A DNA stretch of 64,000 bases, taken from positions 1,819,501 through 1,883,500 of the forward strand of contig NZ_CP157794.1 in assembly GCF_040111675.1 (NCBI RefSeq), written 5' to 3'. Each line of letters begins with the position of its first letter. Positions within the stretch are counted from its first letter, which is position 1. The DNA is from Salinarimonas sp. (GTDB lineage: Bacteria > Pseudomonadota > Alphaproteobacteria > Rhizobiales > Beijerinckiaceae). The position numbers were made by a program, and so were the translations under genes. Of the stretch, positions 1 through 6,970 are shown piece by piece. The notes under the pieces are model-generated. The model saw only the letters and a program-made list of their open reading frames with translations, had not been told where the DNA came from and did no database searches.

Positions 1-613
1 GGGTGCCCATCTTCACCGCCTCGTCGATGTCGTGGCTGACGAACACGACGGTCTTCTTCAGCTGCGCCTGCAGCTTCATGAACTCGTCCTGGATCACCTC
101 GCGGTTGATCGGGTCGATGGCGCCGAAGGGCTCGTCCATCAGGAGCACCGGCGGATCGGCGGCGAGGGCGCGCACCACGCCGACGCGCTGCTGCTGTCCG
201 CCGGAGAGTTCCTTGGGATAGCGCTTGAGGTAGACGGCCGGATCGAGATTGACCATCTCGAGCAGCTCCGCCGCCCGCCGGCGCGAGGACGTTCGGTCCC
301 AGCTCAGCAGGTCCGGCACGACGCAGATGTTGTCCTCGACGGTCTTGTTCGGGAACAGGCCGATCTGCTGGATGACGTAGCCGATCGAGCGGCGCAGCTT
401 GACCTCGTCGATCTCGGCCGTGTCCCGCCCGCCGATGCGGATCGACCCGGAGGTGGGCGGGATCAACCGGTTGATCATCTTCATCGTGGTGGTCTTGCCG
501 CAGCCGGAGGGCCCGAGCAGGACGCACACGGCGCCTTCGGGGACCTCCATGTCCACGGCGTCGACCGCCTTGACGGAGCCGAACATCTTGGTGACGCGGT
601 CGAGGCGGATCAT
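1..613 (-). CDS. Betaine/choline-type ABC transporter ATP-binding protein (partial)
   Basis: This is the ATPase of an osmolyte importer of the OpuCA/ProV type, acting on the inner face of the cytoplasmic membrane. The reading frame starts at ATG 613 and runs off the left edge, so the C-terminal part, including any CBS domains, is not visible. The Walker A motif GPSGCGKTT lies near residues 33-41, the Q-loop in IGYVIQQIGLFP, the signature LSGGQQQR and Walker B VLLMDEPFGAIDP follow, then the H-loop in VFVSHDIDEA. The IQQIGLFPNKT segment resembles quaternary-amine importers. It begins 8 nt after the permease stop, so the two genes are one transcription unit. The link to betaine rests mainly on the neighbouring catabolic genes. 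Confidence 0.9.
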   Translation of the reverse strand, partial: MIRLDRVTKMFGSVKAVDAVDMEVPEGAVCVLLGPSGCGKTTTMKMINRLIPPTSGSIRIGGRDTAEIDEVKLRRSIGYVIQQIGLFPNKTVEDNICVVPDLLSWDRTSSRRRAAELLEMVNLDPAVYLKRYPKELSGGQQQRVGVVRALAADPPVLLMDEPFGAIDPINREVIQDEFMKLQAQLKKTVVFVSHDIDEAVKMGT

Positions 614-621
614 GGCGGGGC

Positions 622-1272
622 TCAGCTGCGAAGGCCGGGGGAGGTCAGGGCGCGCTGCAGGGCGAGCAGGGCCTGGTCGGCGAGGATGGCGAGCACGCTC
701 ACGGCGATCGCGCCGGTGAGGAGCTGGCGCACGTCGGTCTGGGAGATGCCGCGCGAGATGAAGGTGCCGAGCCCGCCCGCGCCGATGTAGGTGGCGATGG
801 CCCCGATCGCGATCGTGAGCACCACGGCGTTGCGCACGCCCGAGAAGATCACCGGCACCGCGATGGGCAGCTCCACCCGCGCGAGCCGCTCGAGCCCCGT
901 CATGCCCATGCCGCGCGCGGCCTCGCGCAGGGCGGGGTCGACGTTCATGATCGCGGTGTAGGTGTTGCGGATGATCGGCAGCTGCGAATAGAGCACGAGC
1001 GCGATCACGGCCGGGACGTAGCCGATGCCGTGGCCGATCTTGGAGAGGATCGGGATCAGGAGCCCGAACAGCGCGATGGACGGGATCGTCATCACGATGG
1101 CCGCGACGTAGAGAACCGCGTCGGCGGCGGCCTTGGACTGGGTGATCGCGACGCCGAGCGGCACGCCGGTGAGGATCGCGATCCCCACCGCGACGGCGAC
1201 CATGGAGACGTGCTCCAGCGTCAGCCGGCCGATCAGGGCCCAGTTGTCGTTGATGAAGAGCAGCGTCTCCAT
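622..1272 (-). CDS. Betaine/choline-type ABC transporter permease (OpuCB/ProW-like)
   Basis: A 216-residue integral membrane permease of the binding-protein-dependent family. About five or six hydrophobic segments are visible, beginning around residues 20-40 with the stretch after LTLEHVSMVAVA. The cytoplasmic coupling loop (EAARGMGMTGLERLARVELP, near residues 130-150) carries the EAA-type motif that docks on the ATPase. The length fits single-domain OpuCB permeases. I chose ATG 1272 because the longer reading frame upstream has no transporter-like sequence. A substrate-binding protein is not visible, so it must lie beyond the left edge or elsewhere. It sits between the AraC-type regulator and the ATPase gene, all on the same strand. 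Confidence 0.88.
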   Translation of the reverse strand: METLLFINDNWALIGRLTLEHVSMVAVAVGIAILTGVPLGVAITQSKAAADAVLYVAAIVMTIPSIALFGLLIPILSKIGHGIGYVPAVIALVLYSQLPIIRNTYTAIMNVDPALREAARGMGMTGLERLARVELPIAVPVIFSGVRNAVVLTIAIGAIATYIGAGGLGTFISRGISQTDVRQLLTGAIAVSVLAILADQALLALQRALTSPGLRS

Positions 1273-1355
1273 GCCCGGAACCCCTCGGGAAGGACGCTCG
1301 AGGCGGCGTCGCGATGACGCATATTCCGGAGAACGTGGCGCGGCGCTCGTCGCGA

Positions 1356-2387
1356 TTACGACGTCGTCGGATCGAATTCCGACGCGTCGCTGATCTGACG
1401 CTCCGGACGGCTCGCCCGCGCGCGGGACGGAGCCTTGCGTGCATCCGAGGGGCGCATGCCGCACAGGCGCTTGTACCAGCTGGCGAAGTGGGAGGTGGAG
1501 GTGAAGCCCGCCGCGATCGCGACCTCGATGACCGGCCGGTCGGAATAGAGCAGCAGCTCGCGCGCCCGCTCGATGCGCAGCTGCATGTAGTAGCGCAGCG
1601 GGGTCATGCCGCAATTGCGCAGGAACAGGCGCTCCAGCTGGCGCGGGCTCAGGCCCACGCGCTTGGCGATGGCGGGGAGCGGCACCGGCGCCTCGATCTG
1701 CCGCTGCATCAGCGCGATCGCCTGGCGCAGCTTCGGCGGCAGCAGCGCGAGCGCCTCCTGCGCGCCGCCCCGCTGCTCGTCGGCGGAGGCGCGGATGCGG
1801 TCGTGGTGGAACTGGTTGGCGACGAAGCGGGCGTGATCCGCGCCGAAGCGATCGGCGATCAGCTGCAGCATCATGTCCATCGCGGCCGTTCCGCCCGAGC
1901 AGGTCAGCCGCTCGCGGTCGATCTCGAACACGGCGGCCGAGCAGGCGAGATCGGGAAACTCCTCGCGGAAGGCGGGGCGGTTCTCCCAGTGGATGGTACA
2001 GCGGTAGCCGTCGAGGAGCCCCGCGCGGGCGAGGAGATACGCGCCCGTCGACAGCGATCCGATCGCGATGGGCCGGCGCGCCGCCTTGCGCAGCGCGGCG
2101 AGGTAGGCGCGCTCGTCCGGGAGCTGGATGCGCAGCCCCCCGCAGACGAAGAGCGCGCTCGCCTCGTCCAGCGCGGACTCGAGCGGCTCCGCCGGGAGCG
2201 GGATGCCGTTCGAGGCCGCCACCGGCGCGCCGTCGAGCGATGCCAGGCGCCAGCGGTAGGCGTCCGCGCCGACGAGCCGGTTGAGCGCCCGCAGCGGCTC
2301 GACGGCCGATGCGAGGCTCATCATCGACAGCCCCGGCACCAGGAGGAACACGATCGTCTGCTCGACGATGTCAGCGCCGCGATCCAA
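1356..2387 (-). CDS. GlxA/GbdR-like AraC family transcriptional regulator
   Basis: A 343-residue regulator with an N-terminal DJ-1/PfpI-like (class I amidotransferase fold) sensing domain at about residues 8-180 and a C-terminal AraC double helix-turn-helix at about 225-325. The AraC part shows VGLSPRQLERLF and IEVAIAAGFTSTSHFASWYK. This architecture is shared by GbdR, CdhR and ArgR of Pseudomonas. Its position between an FAD oxidoreductase and a betaine-type transporter, opposite gbcAB, makes a glycine-betaine/dimethylglycine regulator the likeliest role (inference). The start appears to be TTG 2387: no ATG is usable upstream of the conserved N-terminus, and a GAGGGAG ribosome-binding site lies about 7 nt before it. 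Confidence 0.85.
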   Translation of the reverse strand: MDRGADIVEQTIVFLLVPGLSMMSLASAVEPLRALNRLVGADAYRWRLASLDGAPVAASNGIPLPAEPLESALDEASALFVCGGLRIQLPDERAYLAALRKAARRPIAIGSLSTGAYLLARAGLLDGYRCTIHWENRPAFREEFPDLACSAAVFEIDRERLTCSGGTAAMDMMLQLIADRFGADHARFVANQFHHDRIRASADEQRGGAQEALALLPPKLRQAIALMQRQIEAPVPLPAIAKRVGLSPRQLERLFLRNCGMTPLRYYMQLRIERARELLLYSDRPVIEVAIAAGFTSTSHFASWYKRLCGMRPSDARKAPSRARASRPERQISDASEFDPTTS

Positions 2388-2408
2388 CCGACGTCTCCCT
2401 CGCGACGC

Positions 2409-3752
2409 TCAGCTCCACGGGAACGGGCTCTTCGAGACGGGGTGGAGCTCGCCGCGCGCGTAGCGCGCATGGCGGAACGGCGCGAGGAGCGCGCTCTCGC
2501 CGCCCAGAACCTCCCCGGCGACCAGCTCGCCCACCCCGATCATCTTGTAGCCGTGGTTCGAATCCGCGATGACGTAGCAGTTCTCGCGAAACACGTCAAA
2601 GATCGGGAAGGAATCCGGCGTGAAGCAGCCGAGCCCGCCCGAGTTCTCGTCGTGATAGAGCGCCGCCTTGTCCTCGAAGCGCTTGTGGCAGAAGGCCAGG
2701 GCCGAGGTCCACATGTCCCGGAAGGCGTCGGAGGCGACGAACTCGGTCGAGCTCGGGCCGTAGGGATCGAGGGCGACCTCGCCGACCGGCTTGTCGACCT
2801 TGTAGGGCATGGCGCCGCCCTGCACGCCGTTGAAGGCGAAATCGGGCTTGTAGTAGATGCCCCACATCTCCTCGGTGATCAGCTTGCCCGTGGTGACCGA
2901 GTAGAGCGGCTCGTCGGTGTCGACGTGGAGCACCGGCGGCATGGCGCCGTCGTTCGTCTTCAGGAAGTCCGGCGGCACCTTGAGCACGCCTTCCTCCAGC
3001 TGCCAGAAGCGCCACATCGGGATGTCGCGATGCAGCGCCCCGTCGCGGCCGCGGATGTCGACGGTCTCCGGCAGCTCCAGCATCGACCAGAGATCCCGGA
3101 CCCACGGCCCGACGCCGACGACCACGTAGTCGCAGGCGATGGTCCCGCGGTCGGTCTCCACCGCCGCGATCGCCTGCGATCCGCTGTCGAAGGAGAAGCC
3201 CGTGACCCGCACGCCCTCGATGATGCGCACGCCCTCGTCGCGCGCCTTCATGGCGAGGCCGCGCATCGAGGCGACGTTGTTGGCGTAGCCGCCGCGCTTC
3301 TCGTGCAGCACCGAGGTGATGCCCCGCGCCTGCCAATCGTCGAAGAGGCCGGTCATGTAGCGCGCGCTGTCGGCGGCGCCCTCGACGAAGACGCTGTCGT
3401 AGCCGATCGCCCGCTGCTGCTCGTAGATCGTCGTCACGCCCTCGCGCATGGATTCGGGGCTGATCTGCATGTAGCCGACGGAATGGTAATGGTAGGTCTC
3501 GGCGTCGCGCTCCCAGCACTCGACCGAATGCGCCATCAGCTCGCGCATGGCGGGCTGGAAGTAGTTGTTGCGCACGACGCCGCAGGCGATGCCGGAGGCG
3601 CCGGCGGCGACGCCGTCCTTGTCGAGCACGACGATGTCCGCCTCCGCGCCGCGGCCGCGGGCCTTCAGCTGCAGGGCGAGGTGGTAGGCGGTGGACAGGC
3701 CGTGGATGCCCGCGCCGATGACGACGTAGCGGGCCTTGGCGGGAAGGGACAT
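2409..3752 (-). CDS. FAD-dependent oxidoreductase of the DAO family, betaine cluster
   Basis: A 447-residue flavoprotein of the D-amino acid oxidase/glycine oxidase superfamily. The dinucleotide-binding motif VIGAGIHGLSTAYHLA lies at about residues 10-25, followed by a DAO-type body with GVVRNNYF near residue 60. Members oxidise N-methylated or secondary amines. Next to gbcAB and a GbdR-like regulator, and with no dgcAB dimethylglycine demethylase in view, it may oxidise dimethylglycine or sarcosine; that substrate is inference. I chose ATG 3752 because the upstream extension is low-complexity Arg/Pro sequence. It is the first gene of a minus-strand unit that continues into the regulator (21-nt gap) and the transporter, and is divergent from gbcA. 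Confidence 0.87.
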   Translation of the reverse strand: MSLPAKARYVVIGAGIHGLSTAYHLALQLKARGRGAEADIVVLDKDGVAAGASGIACGVVRNNYFQPAMRELMAHSVECWERDAETYHYHSVGYMQISPESMREGVTTIYEQQRAIGYDSVFVEGAADSARYMTGLFDDWQARGITSVLHEKRGGYANNVASMRGLAMKARDEGVRIIEGVRVTGFSFDSGSQAIAAVETDRGTIACDYVVVGVGPWVRDLWSMLELPETVDIRGRDGALHRDIPMWRFWQLEEGVLKVPPDFLKTNDGAMPPVLHVDTDEPLYSVTTGKLITEEMWGIYYKPDFAFNGVQGGAMPYKVDKPVGEVALDPYGPSSTEFVASDAFRDMWTSALAFCHKRFEDKAALYHDENSGGLGCFTPDSFPIFDVFRENCYVIADSNHGYKMIGVGELVAGEVLGGESALLAPFRHARYARGELHPVSKSPFPWS

Positions 3753-3835
3753 CGTGCGCTCCGATGATGCCGGCGCGGCGGCCGGAAGGTCGATGCCGCG
3801 AAGCCTGCCGCAGCCCGCCGCCGCGCTGGGTGCGG

Positions 3836-3864
3836 ATTGCGACGCGCCCGGTCGCGAATGCGAC
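3836..3864 (-). promoter_or_regulatory. Direct-repeat pair reading toward the FAD oxidoreductase
   Basis: Read on the minus strand, GTCGCATT (3864-3857) and GTCGCAAT (3843-3836) form a direct repeat with a 21-nt period, two helical turns. The inner copy is also half of GTCGC-GAAT-GCGAC (3851-3864). This layout suits an AraC-family dimer, with the GbdR-like protein encoded nearby as the obvious candidate. The assignment is inference from position and spacing. Confidence 0.5.
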
Positions 3865-3909
3865 GCCGGCCGCGATCCCGGGTCCGGCTTCCGGGTCCGC
3901 GCCGCGCGT

Positions 3910-3939
3910 GTCGCAAAACGCGCGCGGCCCCGTCGCAAT
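3910..3939 (+). promoter_or_regulatory. Direct-repeat pair reading toward gbcA
   Basis: GTCGCAAA (3910-3917) and GTCGCAAT (3932-3939) repeat with a 22-nt period, 71 nt upstream of the gbcA start. The first copy reads TGTCGC including base 3909. They mirror the minus-strand pair at 3836-3864, so the 258-nt divergent region carries one repeat pair per gene. Confidence 0.5.
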
Positions 3940-4010
3940 CGCGCGCGCGCCGCGGCCGCGGGCGACGCATCATGAGGACCGCTCGAAGCCCTCCCCGGAT
4001 ACGCCCCCGC

Positions 4011-5258
4011 ATGATCGACGCATCACTCCAGGACCGCGTGCGCGCGCTCGTCGCCGAGAGGCGCCCCGGTTTCAGCCTGCCGCGCGATTTCTACGTCGAC
4101 GAGGCGCTGTTTCGCGTCGACGAGGAGGCGGTGTTCGCCGCCGAATGGCTGTTCGCGTGCAATGCCTGCGAGATCGCCGAGCCCGGCGACTGGCTGACGC
4201 TGCGCATCGCCGGCGCCTCGGTCGTCGTGCTGCGCGACCGCGACGGCGCGGTGCGGGCCTTCCACAATACCTGCCGCCATCGCGGCTCGCGCCTCTGCCT
4301 CGGCGAGAAGGGCCACGCCAACCGGCTGGTGTGCCCCTATCACCAGTGGGTCTACGAGCTCGACGGCCGCCTTCTCGACGCCCGGCAGATGCCCACCGAC
4401 TTCGATCCGTCGGGCTACGGGCTCAAGCCCGCGCACTGCACCGTGATCGCCGGCCTCGTCTACGTCTGCGTCGCCGAGGAGCCGCCCTCGATCGAGCGCT
4501 TCCGCGCGGCGGTGGAGCCCTACATCGCCCCGCATCGGCCGGACCGGACCAAGGTCGCGCACGTCTCCATCATCGTCGAGGAGGCGAACTGGAAGCTCGT
4601 CATCGAGAACAATCGCGAGTGCTACCATTGCGCGGCGAATCATCCCGAGCTCCTCGTCACCCTCGTCGAGTTCGCGCTCCCCGACGATCCGCGCGCGACG
4701 GCGCAGTTCGACCGGCTGATGAGCGGCGCCCGCGCGCGCTGGGACGCGCTCGGCCTGCCGCATGCGCCGGCGGACGGCGGCGTCGAGTTCCGCTGCATCC
4801 GCCTGCCGTTCAACGAGGGCGGCGTGTCCTTCACGCTCGACGGCGGGCCGGCCTGCCGCAAGCTGCTCGGCGACTTCACCGATCCGGATCTCGGCTCGGT
4901 GCGGATGTTCCGCGCGCCCAACGCCTGGCACCATTTCCTCGCCGACCACATCCTGCATTTCCGGGTGACGCCGCTCTCCGCCGATCGGACGGAGGTGCGC
5001 ACCACCTGGCTCGTGCACGAGGACGCGGTCGAGGGCGTCGACTACGACCTGGAGCGCCTGACGGCGGTCTGGACGGCGACGAACGACCAGGATCGCGTGC
5101 TCGCCGAGAACAACCATCGCGGCATCCTCTCGCGCGCCTACGAGCCCGGACCCTACGCGCCCTCGGAGTTCATGCTGGCCAATTTCGCGGACTGGTACGC
5201 GGGCCGGCTCGCGGACCGGTTCGGCGCCCCCGCGTCGCGCCTCGAAGCGGCCGAGTGA
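4011..5258 (+). CDS. gbcA: Glycine betaine monooxygenase, Rieske oxygenase subunit
   Basis: A 415-residue ring-hydroxylating-type oxygenase subunit predicted to demethylate glycine betaine to dimethylglycine and formaldehyde using O2. The Rieske [2Fe-2S] ligands are visible as C88-x-H90 (CRHRG) and C108-x2-H111 (CPYHQW). The mononuclear iron site shows H206 and H211 in ECYHCAANH. Length fits GbcA (about 400-430). ATG 4011 is preferred over the upstream ATG at 3972, which adds only basic, unconserved sequence. gbcB follows after 4 nt, consistent with an operon. Stachydrine or carnitine-type Rieske oxygenases are the alternative, but the adjacent sarcosine oxidase operon favours betaine. Confidence 0.9.
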   Translation: MIDASLQDRVRALVAERRPGFSLPRDFYVDEALFRVDEEAVFAAEWLFACNACEIAEPGDWLTLRIAGASVVVLRDRDGAVRAFHNTCRHRGSRLCLGEKGHANRLVCPYHQWVYELDGRLLDARQMPTDFDPSGYGLKPAHCTVIAGLVYVCVAEEPPSIERFRAAVEPYIAPHRPDRTKVAHVSIIVEEANWKLVIENNRECYHCAANHPELLVTLVEFALPDDPRATAQFDRLMSGARARWDALGLPHAPADGGVEFRCIRLPFNEGGVSFTLDGGPACRKLLGDFTDPDLGSVRMFRAPNAWHHFLADHILHFRVTPLSADRTEVRTTWLVHEDAVEGVDYDLERLTAVWTATNDQDRVLAENNHRGILSRAYEPGPYAPSEFMLANFADWYAGRLADRFGAPASRLEAAE

Positions 5259-5262
5259 ACCC

Positions 5263-6354
5263 ATGGCCGCCGGAATCGCCCCAGCCCCCGACGTCCTCGA
5301 AGAGGCCCCCGATCTCGCCGGGGCCGAGCCGCGCGCGCTCTCTCTCGTCTGCGTGGAGACGCGGCGGGAGACGGCGGACGTCCTCACGTTCGTTTTCGCC
5401 GCCGCGGACGGGAGCGCTCTCGCGCATGCGCCGGGTCAGGCCGTCACCCTGGCGGTGCCGGTGGACGGCGAGGTGCTCCACCGCACCTTCACGATTTCCG
5501 GCGCGTCGCGGACCCGCGACCGCATCGAGATCACCGCGAAGGCGCAGCCGCATGGGCGCGCGACGCGATGGCTCCATGCGAACGCCGCGCCCGGGCTGGC
5601 GCTCGAGGCGCGCGGCCCGCACGGGAGCTTCACGCTCGCGCGGCGCGAGGGCGCCGTGCGTGGGGTCGCCTTCGTCTCCGCCGGATCGGGCGCGACGCCG
5701 ATGCTCGCCATGCTGCGCGCGCTCGCCGAGGACGCGCCGGAGACCGACGCGATCTGGATCCACGTCGCGCGCACGCCGGACAACGTGCTGTTCGCCGCCG
5801 AGATCGCGCGCCTGCAGGCGGCCATGCCGCGCCTCGACGCCCGCGTCGTGGTGACCCGCCCGAGCCCCGGCTGGTTCGGCTTCACCGGCCGGATCTCGCG
5901 GCGGCTGATGTCGGTGCTGGCGCCCGATCTCGCCCGCCGGGACGTCTTCGTCTGCGGGCCGGAGGGCTTCATGCAGGCGCTGCGCGTGATCCACGCCGCC
6001 GAGGGCGGCGATCCGGCCCGGCTGCACGTGGAGCGCTTCGCGCCGGCGCCGGAGCCCGCCGGCGACGCGGCCTCCGTCGTCGGCGAAGACGCGGGTCCGG
6101 CCTTCTCCGTCGGGCTCGGGGCGAAGGTCTTCTCGGCCGGGCCGGGCGAGACCCTGATGCAGGCGGCGGCCCGCCAGGGCGTGGTCATCCCCTGCGGCTG
6201 CGGCCAGGGCCTGTGCGGCACCTGCCGGGTGCGCCTCGAGGAGGGCACGGTCGCGATGCGCCACCAGGGGGGACTGAGCCCCCGCGAGGAGGCCCAGGGC
6301 TACGTGCTCGCCTGCTCGGCGCGGGCGACGAGCAATCTGCGCCTGTCCTTCTGA
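5263..6354 (+). CDS. gbcB: Glycine betaine monooxygenase, reductase subunit
   Basis: A 363-residue electron-transfer partner of GbcA. An FAD-binding domain (about residues 25-135, with HRTFTISGAS as the flavin motif) is followed by an NAD(P)H-binding domain (about 140-240, with SAGSGATPMLAML and VFVCGPEGFMQ). The C-terminus is a plant-type ferredoxin domain whose cluster ligands are C313-x4-C318-x2-C321 and C351. This FNR-ferredoxin order is typical of GbcB. The ATG lies 4 nt after the gbcA stop. It converges with soxG, whose stop is 10 nt away, with no obvious terminator between them. Confidence 0.9.
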   Translation: MAAGIAPAPDVLEEAPDLAGAEPRALSLVCVETRRETADVLTFVFAAADGSALAHAPGQAVTLAVPVDGEVLHRTFTISGASRTRDRIEITAKAQPHGRATRWLHANAAPGLALEARGPHGSFTLARREGAVRGVAFVSAGSGATPMLAMLRALAEDAPETDAIWIHVARTPDNVLFAAEIARLQAAMPRLDARVVVTRPSPGWFGFTGRISRRLMSVLAPDLARRDVFVCGPEGFMQALRVIHAAEGGDPARLHVERFAPAPEPAGDAASVVGEDAGPAFSVGLGAKVFSAGPGETLMQAAARQGVVIPCGCGQGLCGTCRVRLEEGTVAMRHQGGLSPREEAQGYVLACSARATSNLRLSF

Positions 6355-6364
6355 GGCGTCGCGC

Positions 6365-6970
6365 TCAACCGCGCTCGACCGCGAGGCCGAGCCCCGCGGC
6401 CGAGGCGACCAGGAAGCGCCACAGGTCGGCGGCGGTGGAGCGCCCCCCCGCGAGGACGAACCCGTCCGCCTCGCGCCAGACGAGCACGCCGAGATGCGCC
6501 ATCGTCGTCGTCGCGGCGGCTGCCGGCCCGAAGGCGCGCGGATGCAGGTCGACGAGAAGCCCCTTGGCGAGCGCGTCCGCGGCGCGCGGGCCCGAGACGC
6601 GCACGAGGACGCGCGCCCCGGTCTGGTCGCTCACGGAGACGAGCGCCTCGTCGAGCGGCGCAAGCGGCGCCGCGCTCTCGGCGACGAGGAGCCATTGCCC
6701 CGGCCCGGTCCAGACCAGACGCCGATCCGCGTCCCGGGAGACCTCGCCGGGCTCCGGCGGCGCGAGGCCGAGCGACGCGGCGAGGCTCGCCGCGGCCGCC
6801 ACCTGCGCGTCGGCGCGCGCGACGAGGAGCGTCATCCGGCCCGGTGCGAGGGGCGTGAGCACGACGCCGGGCGCGCCGGAGCCGATCGGATCGCTCTTCG
6901 CGGCGAGGTCCGCGAGGGGATGCGTCGGCGTCCAGGACGGAGCGACGGCGGGGGAGAGGTTCTCAGGCAT
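6365..6970 (-). CDS. soxG: Sarcosine oxidase gamma subunit
   Basis: A 201-residue small subunit of heterotetrameric sarcosine oxidase, related to the tetrahydrofolate-binding GcvT fold. Family-like stretches are LVWTGPGQWLLV (about residues 85-96), VSDQTGARVLVRVSGPRA and KGLLVDLHPRAF. It is the last gene of soxBDAG; its ATG (6970) overlaps the soxA stop by 8 nt, implying translational coupling. The complex converts sarcosine, THF and O2 to glycine, methylene-THF and H2O2 in the cytoplasm. Confidence 0.9.
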   Translation of the reverse strand: MPENLSPAVAPSWTPTHPLADLAAKSDPIGSGAPGVVLTPLAPGRMTLLVARADAQVAAAASLAASLGLAPPEPGEVSRDADRRLVWTGPGQWLLVAESAAPLAPLDEALVSVSDQTGARVLVRVSGPRAADALAKGLLVDLHPRAFGPAAAATTTMAHLGVLVWREADGFVLAGGRSTAADLWRFLVASAAGLGLAVERG

